From contig NW_025422906.1 in assembly GCF_020497125.1 (NCBI RefSeq), positions 41,026 to 105,025 on the forward strand: a stretch of 64,000 nucleotides of DNA. The letters are read 5' to 3'. Of the stretch, positions 54,751-64,000 are shown piece after piece. Numbering within the stretch: position 1 is the first letter of the stretch; each line of letters starts with the position of its first letter. The DNA comes from Mauremys mutica. Taxonomy: Eukaryota; Chordata; Testudines; Geoemydidae. The notes beneath the pieces are model-generated. The model was not told the origin of the DNA. It saw only the letters and a list, made by a program, of their open reading frames with translations, and made no database searches. Position numbers and translations under genes: made by a program.

Positions 54751-56373
54751 GTGATGTTAGTGCTACCATTCGTTAGTACTGTTGCTTGCCTTCACACATT
54801 TGCTGAAGGCAGTTCCTCATCATTTTGCCTTTCACTGCTACTTCCTGCAAAACTGGGTTATTTAAAAAACGAAATGTCCCTCTGGGGCTGATACACTCCA
54901 CAGCACCCACTGCATGTATCTCAGATGAAAACTGGGGAAAACCATGGAGACGAAAAGGAGAAAAGAATTTTCTCCTGGAGGCCTCAAGTAATGTCAGAGG
55001 AGCCACTCTTCAGAGTTTACTCCAGTGCAATGGCTTGGAGAAGTCTCCACACGCAGCCTTAGAACCTGTGATGAGTTGAGAATCTGTACAATTTGTTATT
55101 TTTGTGTCAGATTATGAACTCACTCTACCAGAGGCAACCCATGCCTGCCCATAGTGGAGGGGGGAGCAGAGTGTGGGGGGGCAACCCTACCTCCGACCCC
55201 CCCGACACACATCCCCTCTGCACTCTACCAAACTGCAAACTCCATTTTGAATTTGGGGGCTGGTAGCCTTCTCTGTAGCTTCTTTGCTTCCATATTGGAC
55301 TCAAATTCCAAGATGTGGTCTGACAACAGAGGGTCGTTAACTTGGGAAGGTCCGCTATTCAAATTCAAACATCCTAGGCAATAGAGAGGCTCTCACCCAG
55401 AAGAAATGGTTTGGAAGAGGAGTGGTCACCTGCCAGCAGAGTCACCTAGTAGGAGTCTGGGATCACCTGAAGAGGCTGGGAATCCCCTGACAGAGGAACT
55501 GAGCTGGCTGGAGGCTTAAAAAGCATATAGGATCTAGTGTCTGGGTTGCCTCACAGCAGTCTCAGTGGTTAAGTGGGAGCACCTGACTAGACCTGTGACA
55601 GAGCCTGCACTGCATGTGATGAATATGCACAGGAGTTAGCTTAATAAAAATGCACACACTATTGTATGCACCCACAAAGGAGCCTGCACACTAATGGAGG
55701 CTGAGGTCTGATAACTAGGCTCTCTAGGTCCACATTAACTTCCCTCCTAGCTAATCATTAGGATCTTCTTGAGATATTACCACAGAAAGCATGATTACTT
55801 CATTATATTATCTTGTTACATCCTGATTCATTGATATCCAGTAGACTTCACCTTCTGCCCTTGATAACTTTTTCTTTCTACTGTGATCTTTAATGCTGTT
55901 CACACGAGCTAGAACAGCAACATATTATAAGAGTGACTATTGGAAACCCAGCTTCCCTTAACACTATTATTCCACAGATACATATGGGGAAGTGCATGTT
56001 TCTCACCAAAGCCTTGGTACTAATCAAAGTTTGAGTTCTAAGGACAAATCTTCTGCAAAAAAGTCTGTCCTTAGAGATAGTGATGCTATATTAGTGACAC
56101 ATGTGCCTCCTTACACTTGATTACACCTCTGCCATATCAGAATGGCTGAATGCTGGAGGAATGGATGACGCAGCATTTGTGATCACCAGAATGTCAGATT
56201 GTATTTCAGTGGGTGCCCAGGAAATTTGTTCAGACTCACTGAGTGCTGAAACATATTGTGCAGGCAAGCCTAGAGGCATTGTGCAGGCAAGCCCAGGGCA
56301 ATCACAGCAGCAGGGGACCAGCTCAGTCTGAAAGGAGTCAAGGTGCAGACTCTGCACCAGGCCTGAGAAGTGC
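54751..56373. other. No gene recognised
   Basis: Ordinary AT-rich DNA with one G/C-run segment near 55150-55205. Confidence 0.5.
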
Positions 56374-56552
56374 AAGGGATAGCTTAGTGGTTTGAGCATT
56401 AGCCTGCTAAACCCAGGGTTGCAAACTCAATTCTTGAGGGGGCCACTTAGGGATCTGGGGCAAAAATCAGTGTGTGGTCTTGCTAGTGAAGGCAGGGGGC
56501 TGGACTCGATGACCTTTCCAGTTCTAGGAGATAGGTATATCTCCAATTATTT
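56374..56552 (+). mobile_element. tRNA-derived SINE with CR1-like tail
   Basis: The head AGGGATAGCTTAGTGGTTTG...CCTGCTAAACCCAGGGTT...CAATTCTTGAGG has tRNA arms with a GCT-type anticodon loop, so Ser-tRNA-like, and both Pol III box positions. The tail GGGGGCTGGACTCGATGACC is the CR1 3' end. That shared tail is how such SINEs use CR1 reverse transcriptase (compare the tail at 15940). Confidence 0.88.
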
Positions 56553-57486
56553 AAAACAAATATGTGAGGCACCCCAACTAGTCTTGACTCATATTGTCTC
56601 TGCTTACCTGTGATTGGCAGGGGAGAGAGGAGGAGGCAAAATATAAGAACTGGCATTAGTTCTGCATAAAACAGTGGATCATCCTCTCTTGGCTACAGAC
56701 ATCCAAAAATCTCCTGTGGAAATCAATGGGAGTTAGGTACCTAAAGACCTTGGAGAATCTAGGCCTGTTGTTCCTACTCTTTTGCCTGTTGTAGCCAAAA
56801 GAAGAGGTGGTTTCAATGGGAGTTAGGCACCAAATACCTTTGAGGAGCTGAACTAAAGAGACTAGAAACTATTGAAACTACAGGATCCAAAGTCTGGAAC
56901 TGCTTGCTAATAGGAAGGTTGGATTTGTCAGGCCCCTGTACCATTAAACGTGGTATCCTGCAGCTAATACTTGAAGCTTCAGAGACAGGGGGAAAACACA
57001 ATGATCTCAGCTATTGTAGTAGATTGGGGGAAAATATGGGACAAAGTATTCCTGACTAACCTCTGCAATGATGAACTTGCCCCCCGAAGCACTGACTTGA
57101 ATGGAGCTATGAGATGTACGCTAGCTGAAGGTATGGGCCTTGATACATAACTATTAATGTTATTATTTGTAATAAATTATCCACCGGACATTTTGGATCA
57201 AAGACTTTTTACTGTGTGAAGATATATTTCATTTTAGTTCTAAATTTAATGGCCACTAATTTAATTTGAGTGTCCCCATTGTTCTCATTTTGGGACAGTG
57301 TGAAAAATATACCATTTAAGTTCTTTATGATTCTGAATATCTCAGGAAAATCTCCTTTAAGTCATCTCATTTCAGGTCTAAATTTAATCAGTAAATTGCA
57401 ACATACATGTAGAAAAGTGAATGATATTGCAGTGATGGTGGGAGGGACTAGTGTGCAGATCCTCAAAGGTATTTAGGTGCCCAACT

Positions 57487-58063
57487 CATAGAACATAAGA
57501 ACAGAAGAATGGCCATACTGGGTCAGACCAAAGGTCCATCTAGCCTAGTATCCTCTCTTCGGACAGTGGCCAATGCCAGTGCCCCAGAGGGAATGAACAG
57601 AACAGGTAATCATCAAGTGATCCATTCCCTGTCGCCCATTCCCAGCTTCTGGCAAACAGAGGCTAGGGACATTATCGCTGCCCATCCCGGCTAATAGCCA
57701 TTGATGGACCTATCCTCCATGAATGTATCTAGCTCTTTTTGGAAACCCTGTTATAGTCTTGGCCTGCACAACATCCTCGGACAAGGAGTTCCACAGGTTG
57801 GCTGTGCGTTGTGTGAAAAAATACTTCCTTCTGTTTGTTTTATACCTGCTGCCAAATAATTTCATTTGGTGACGCCTAGTTCTTCTGTTATGAGGAGTAA
57901 ATAGCACTTCCTTATTTACTTTCTCCACACCAGTCATGATTTTATAGACCTCTATTAAATCCCCCCTTTTCCAAGCTGAACAGTCCCAGTCTTATTAATC
58001 TCTCCTTATACGGCAGCCATTCCATACCCCTAATCAATTTTGTTGCCCTTTTCTAATGGCCAG
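57487..58063 (-). mobile_element. CR1 LINE, 3' end (reverse)
   Basis: GGGTCAGACCAAAGGTCCAT marks the 3' end on the plus strand. On the minus strand [11 protein letters not shown] and [16 protein letters not shown] can be read between 57710 and 57937, the C-terminal end of CR1 RT. Same subfamily look as 49721-51357. Confidence 0.92.
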
Positions 58064-59225
58064 CAAGCAGTAAGATGAAGTCTTGCATCAAGTGCACCAG
58101 AGAAAAACAGTGACATTCTGGTTAACCTCTGACGAGGCATTGACTCAAGAGCACTAGAAATGATCATGTGTATAAAATGATATCCGAACAGCTGGCAGTG
58201 TTGGGATTGACAGGACAGCAGATCAATGCAGAGAGCAGATCAAGTGACTGAAGACAAACTACCAAAAATAATCAAAGATGCTAACCTCTGGGAACTCCCT
58301 GTAGTCCTCCCTCTTTTATGAGAAATTCAGTCGGATAATGGGAACTGCACTGAACACTGTGTCTGGTGCATGATCCCCTGCTGAGTGAGGATGGCGACAG
58401 TATAACCCCCTGTCACAAGCACCCCTGGAGGAGAGCCTGCTGGCAGAGGATCTGACCTTGAAAAATGTATTTTTTAACCAAGCTCAGACAATAATGTTAG
58501 CTGTCTCTCTCCCTTCAAGGCCCTTTCATCTTCATTGGAGCAACACAAGGCACCAGGAGGAACACATGGCAACTGGAGCCTGCATGTTCAGACCACCCTA
58601 CTGCAGGGGAAAAGAAAGAGCATCTGAGATGAGCTGATGGGAGCCCTGCTTGATAAAATGAATCAGCAGTTCCAAGTCTAACAGGCCCAACTCGATAAGG
58701 ATGCTCGCAGGGTGGAAAGAGAGACAGAGGCTGCACAACATGAGGAGAGATTTGGCAGATAGATTCATGGAGCATAACTGCTGGTTAACTGTGCAGAGAG
58801 GCACCCTTAACAGACAGAGTGCAGAGGAAGGAGCTGTTGCAACACTTACTGGAACTGGCTACCAGACTGCAGGCTCCAATGCAACCTTCAGCTCTTGCTC
58901 CCCTTACTGCTATCAAGTACTGCAGAGCATCCATCCTTTGGACAATTCAGGGAGTGGCTGGACCATGTCACAGGCAAACACTCACACCTGGAATGGATAA
59001 ATGAACTCTGTGCAGTGATTCATTCCAATCCAGATGCATCCTGCAGGTGCATAAGGTGCTGGAAAGACCAAGGAGAACATGGACCTATGACTGTTGGCAT
59101 TTGGGGTGCAGGGTTGGACCATGTTGGCTTTTATTCTTGTACTACATGCCCTGGCAGCATGGGGCATGGGTCACTCGCAGGTTTATACTAGTGTAAATGG
59201 TGGATTCTCTATAATGTGAAGGCTT
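58064..59225. other. No gene recognised
   Basis: Slightly higher GC, several chance frames near 58515-59191 on both strands, none with a domain. Confidence 0.5.
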
Positions 59226-59376
59226 TAAATCATGAATTGAGGACTTCAGTAACTTAACCAGAGGTTAGGGGTCTATTACAGAAGTGAGTGGGCAAGGTTC
59301 TGTGGCAGCAATGTGCAGGAGGTCAGACTAAATGATCATGATGGTCCCTTCTGGCCTTAAAGTCTGTGAGTCTGGA
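59226..59376 (+). mobile_element. CR1 LINE, 3' tail
   Basis: GTGCAGGAGGTCAGACTAAA and ATGGTCCCTTCTGGCCTTAA are the 3' tail words, in the opposite orientation to 28842-29100, which carries the reverse of the same words. Confidence 0.85.
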
Positions 59377-59589
59377 GACCTTAGGAGTTGGAGCTCCTCA
59401 TTATCCAAGACCAATCCAAGCAGCGACAGAGTAAACACACATCCTTCTGATTTATTCTTCTGAGTCTTGGGTCCTTCAGGTTTAGAAATTGGATCCCAGC
59501 TGAATCTGAGGGAGACCAGACTGCTGGACAAGAGTGAGAGAAAATATTGGTCCTGGGCACTAGATGTCACAAAGGAGTAGTAAACAGTT

Positions 59590-59800
59590 AGATTCCTCCA
59601 GCTTTCTAATTTTTCAACTAGAATTTGTCAGTTTTTTAAAAATATTGACATTTCAACATTTGGTGAAAAGAAAACAATTTAAATGGCATTTTCATTTTTT
59701 TTCCATTTTTGCTATTTTTCAACCAACTCTAGAACTGGTGAAATGTTTCTAATTTTGAAATTTCACACTTCCAAATTTGAAAAAAAATCAACTTTTGGAA
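59590..59800. repeat. TTTCAA-rich dispersed repeat fragment
   Basis: TTTTTCAACCAACTCTAG and surrounding TTTCA words match the family at 15165 and 35025. Confidence 0.45.
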
Positions 59801-62800
59801 ATTTGGTTTTCAGAAAACATCACAATTCTTCCCCCTCTCCCTTGTTTCCCCTTCTCAACAAGCTGTATTGGCTTGAAATTGGCCAAAAAAGGTCTACCAT
59901 TATTCCACCTCATTGAGTGGCACAAGGATTCCAGCACTAACAGGTGTGCAAAAGGATTTACCTGATGGTTGATATGTGGTTACTTCATGCATAATCTAAC
60001 CGTAAGAATCTGAAAATTCACCTGCTTGACCTAGTATTATGTTATTAGATAAACAGGCAATTTGAACATGTAAATAGTCCTGTTTGCTGTAAGTAGAACT
60101 TTGAAAAATTTTCATCTGAATGATTTTCCAGTGAAAAATACTCTAGTTGCAAAACCAACATTTCTGTGGGAAGGGATTTCCATTTTCTGGGCAGCTCTAT
60201 GTTTCAGTTTTGGACTAAGTGGTTTACAAGGACAACAAAGGGTTGCTAAAAAAAAGGTGTGTGCGGGGGGGATTTTGCAGTTTTGCCTGCCATCATTCAG
60301 TCAAGAAGTGTAAGAGGATTTACTGAAATTGTGAAACCTATCTAGACTAAAGGTTAGAGATAGTTTAGAATTTGTTTTGATTCACTCTATTGAATTGTCA
60401 TTCTTGTCTTTTCTAGTCTATTTTCCATAATCTGGGTAAAAACAATGACCCCAACTGACACAGCTTGCTGTTTAGCTGTTTTTCCCCTCAGAGCTGATTG
60501 AAGATGCAAGCATTCCTCTATCAGTTTTTTATCAGGATACGAAAGATATGTGCCTCTGTACTGGGCAAGGGCATCTGTTTGATGGATCTGGTTTCTCATT
60601 CAGCAATGAAGTGATTATCAGGGTTAAAATCTGAAAAACATAAACTGTTAGACTCCCATTACTGTAAATTGCAAAACTCCTATTGGCTTTTAGGGGACCA
60701 GCAGCAGGCCCTTGATAATTAGTTTCCTAGTTAACATTCCTTCAAGATGAGTGTGGGAAATTAATTCTTTTTTTAGTATTCTTGGTTAATTCTGTCAGGA
60801 TGCAGAAATGCTTACTTTTTGCATTGTCAAGGTGACCTTTGAATATGGAAGGGCTAAAAACTTTACTTTGCAAATTTAGTGAACTCAAAAAGCCATGCAG
60901 ACATATAGGAAGACCTCAGCTCTGTGGCTTCCATGGCTTTTTGTTCAGCACAGATTTCTTCTTTATCTGTCTGTGAGTGGAGAATGTAGTTTCCTATATG
61001 CAAACTCAGTGTTCAAAAGAAACTCTACATAAACTTTTTGTTTTGTATTTTTGTAGTGTCATTTCAATAAAATCAAATTGAAGAGGTGAGATTAGTCCTG
61101 AAATGAAATATTAAAATCTAATCTGAGTTATTGCAGTGCAAAAACATTTTCCCTGCATTCATTAGCTGTGCAGCACAAAAGCCTTCTTGCCCCTAACATT
61201 GTAGGACAGACAAAATGAAGACATATTATCAAAGGGTTGGTATAAAGCAGCTGTCTCAGAGCTAAACCATTTGTTTAATTTGTCATTAAAATCCACTGTT
61301 TACTTCTTTTATGTTAGATTAGTTTAATAAGAGCAATTTCAAAACCCTTCTTTAATCTCAGCCACCAAAAGCAGTTGGATACATCCATCTCTGCATTGTT
61401 CTAGAAATTTGTGTGCTGGGAAAAATCCCTTAGCCTAGAGGTTTTTATTTTTCTTTTTTTAATGAAACAATTTAAAAATCATTTTTGCCGTGTGAACTCA
61501 TAATGAAACTTTAGGCTTTTGGTTTTTTTATTGTATTGTACTGTATTTTTCAGAATTGGCAGGGAGCTTCCACCCATGAGTACTTTTAATTGGAGTATCA
61601 TCAAAGCACCAGAATAACATTAAATGTGCAAGATCACCCTCTTTGTGACATGAACCAAATCTTCCAATGTGTTAGTACAGTGCCTAGCACAATAGGTCCC
61701 TGCTTATAACTGAAGCCTTTGGGTGATATTGCAATATTAATACTAAATAGTTATTATTCCTAATTCTACAGTGCTTTTCTTTTGATGGGATTCAAAAAAG
61801 CTCAAAATAATCTGATGAACTGTAGTTGGGTATAAATATTGATTGCAAAGTATGTACACTTGGTCCAATATCATGTGACTCCTTGTGTACAATTACCTTG
61901 GTTGATAAAATTCATAGCAATGTGTGTCAGTCTAAACCCCACAAAAAAAGCAAATGCCAATCCACATTAATATAAACGAATAATCAAGACGTATACATGC
62001 CTTAAATGAGAAACTGCATGATTTTATTATTGTGAACTTTGTCTACTTCTGTCTTACTTTATTGATTACTCTCTCGTGTTTTGGTACATCTGTGTGTAGG
62101 CCCTGGTTCTAAAAATGCACACACATGTTTAGCTTTACACCTTTGAGTCATTCCATTGACTTCAGTGACATAATTTATAGGCCTAAAGTTAAGAATGTGC
62201 ATAAAAAGATAAGGGCCTAAGCCTGGAAGCTATTTGGGGACACGGCCTGTCCATCTTTGTGTGTTTGTGAAGCATCCTACACATTTGGAGGAGCATAATA
62301 ATAAATAAAAGGCCAAAATCAAGGGATGGCCAAATTGGATAAAAAATGTTCCCAATAACATGGATATCAGCAGTTTTTGGCTAGCCAAATATATCCAAAC
62401 AATTAGCAGAAAAGATTCCATTGCCGAATATTTGAAAGTCGACATGTCAAAATATAGTTGAGGGTTAAAGGAAGGTTCCCAAGTCTACTGAGGTCCTATC
62501 AGTCAATCAGTGACTTGATTATCATTATTAAGCACATGAGTTATAGTATAGGATAGCTATTTTGTACTTATTCCTTGCTTGCTTTGAATGCTGTAGGGGA
62601 TTAAATCAATTTGCTGCTCACAGTCTGATGTTCCTGAGTTTCTAGAATGGGAGCAGAAGCTGCATGAACTGTCAATATGCTGTCAATCATTTTATGTAGT
62701 CATTCTTCTATAACTTTGCAAACCCTGGTTAATTCACACAAGAAACAACATGTCCAAGAAAAGGAAAACAACAGCATTATCTAGGAAATTGCTACAAGTT

Positions 62801-63490
62801 AACATTCTACCCAGCTTATTTTTTCTAGAGCTTACAAAGAAGACTGCACATAAATACTGTTTAAAAACTTTGTGATATAGTAAAACTGTCCTAAATTCAT
62901 TTGCATTAAGAGAGTGTGTCTAATTCTCAGTCCATTCAAAGCTCAACAGGTGTTGTATCTTCTGAATTAGTTACCTTAGGTCACATAATATAATGCAAGG
63001 AATTCAGATTCTGTAGGCCAGGGGACTAATAAATTATCTTGTTTTGAAAAGGTTACCTGCTGTGGCAGCAGATACTTACTGAGAGCATTGCGCCATGAAG
63101 GTGAAGGAACAAGAGTCCTCCCAGGAATGTGGCTTGTTTAGATGCACTGCAGGTAGCCACACAGAGGTCGCTGGCATCCAAAGGCCCGTTTTGGAGGTGT
63201 GGAGGCCATGGGCCTGCCCTGCAGAACTGTGTAGATGCTTGCGGTCTGGCACACTAAAGGGGTCACACCCCAGGGACTGGTTCATTACAGACTGAGGTAT
63301 AGACCAGATCCTGTGAATCCATGACAATAGCAAGGACATATTTCGTCCAAATGGGTTGCGGGTGGGGGGACACTTACTCCTATGAGAGGCCTTGCACAGT
63401 CAGTGTCTGTGGAGTAAATTCTTCTGCTCTAGCACAAAGCATTTCCTGAAAATTATTCTTGTGACCTGTTTCTCCTCCTTTTCCCCCCCA
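59801..63490. other. No gene recognised
   Basis: AT-rich DNA with no repeat or gene that I can name. Confidence 0.5.
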
Positions 63491-63596
63491 GCTAAAACAA
63501 AGGGAAGAGCGAACAAGAAGGAGTGCAAACAAGAAAGGGAGAAAGCAGCATCAGTTTTAGCATGCTTCCATTCCAGAAATGCCCATGTAGCTTAGC
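63491..63596 (+). other. Candidate host exon (very weak)
   Basis: TTCTCCTCCTTTTCCCCCCAG is a strong-looking 3' splice site just before 35 open codons starting KTKGRANKKECKQEREKAAS and ending in TAG. The Lys-rich composition can arise from A-rich DNA. I do not recognise a protein. Confidence 0.15.
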
Positions 63597-64000
63597 ATAT
63601 GCACAGTGGCAGCTGTTATGAGAACCTCAAGGGATGTCCCTGCTGCCATTTTCTATCTACATAGACAGGTCCAGAGAACTCTTGAGGACAGCCTGGTTGT
63701 TGGATTTCACCTTCCATTGGACTTAAATGCCCTGGAATTTAGGCACAAGATTGTTGTCTATGTATTGATAAGAAGCATTCAACTTCTTGTTACTATTGCT
63801 GGGTTTGAATTCCTGAAAATTATTGAAAGTCTCTTCTACCTTTTGCACTCTCACTCATCTGCCAGCACTGGGCTTATAGACTAGGGAAGCTCTCAAAACT
63901 GCTTAAGCAGTATGTTTTGGCAGGACTAGTAAAGTCACACTCTGAAGCCTCAGGGCCCTGAGTGGCTGGCCAGAGGGGGATGTGGGGGCTTTTGATAGGG
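63597..64000. other. No gene recognised
   Basis: The open frame at 63606-63884 (92 codons) starts with ATG and contains a hydrophobic stretch but no known domain. Left uncalled. Confidence 0.45.

Noticed and set aside
63606..63884. 92-codon frame near the right edge
   Set aside because: No domain, and only chance-level length. The hydrophobic stretch is typical of T-rich DNA.

Overview
This window is vertebrate nuclear DNA, AT-rich and almost all noncoding. The best reading is a reptile, most likely a turtle, with a crocodilian as the alternative. The basis is the repeat content: many CR1 LINE 3' ends in both orientations, CR1-tailed tRNA SINEs, and several palindromic non-autonomous DNA transposon families that I associate with turtle-type genomes. 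No complete host gene is visible; the window is probably intergenic or inside a very large intron. Two short stretches with good 3' splice-site context (29513-29632 and 63491-63596) are noted as weak exon candidates.

The main object is a class I (gammaretrovirus-like) endogenous provirus on the minus strand, 5390-11919 (6,530 bp). Two 426-bp LTRs, identical by eye, flank it, and a 4-bp target duplication (GCAA) brackets the whole. In proviral order it holds the 5' LTR (11494-11919), a perfect proline-tRNA primer site, a short leader, gag, an in-frame UGA stop, protease and reverse transcriptase, a damaged RNase H, a complete integrase, a broken env that overlaps the integrase stop by 4 bases, a weak polypurine tract and the 3' LTR. 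Gag lacks a recognisable capsid domain. Pol carries two internal deletions that move the reading frame out and back. Env has a nonsense codon and two frame changes. Identical LTRs around such a gutted interior suggest a recent insertion of an already defective element moved by a helper, or LTR gene conversion, or base-call errors at homopolymers for some lesions.

Left of the provirus (1-5389) lie a GT microsatellite and several dispersed palindromic repeats, including a long hairpin at 3737-3894. Between 12 and 24 kb are Harbinger-like and hAT-like MITEs, a solo LTR with a GTTAC duplication (17768-18082), a split MIR-like SINE and a CR1 tail. The 24.6-26.3 kb region is a GC-rich composite of hAT-like pieces with a minisatellite, between two copies of a ~155-bp direct repeat. 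From 31.9 to 33.8 kb are two hAT elements with perfect 8-bp duplications, the second inside an older LTR-like unit. From 46 to 51.4 kb are two more hAT elements, one embedded in a minus-strand CR1. Both share internal sequence despite different termini. The rest, to 64 kb, is CR1 and SINE fragments in otherwise unremarkable AT-rich DNA.
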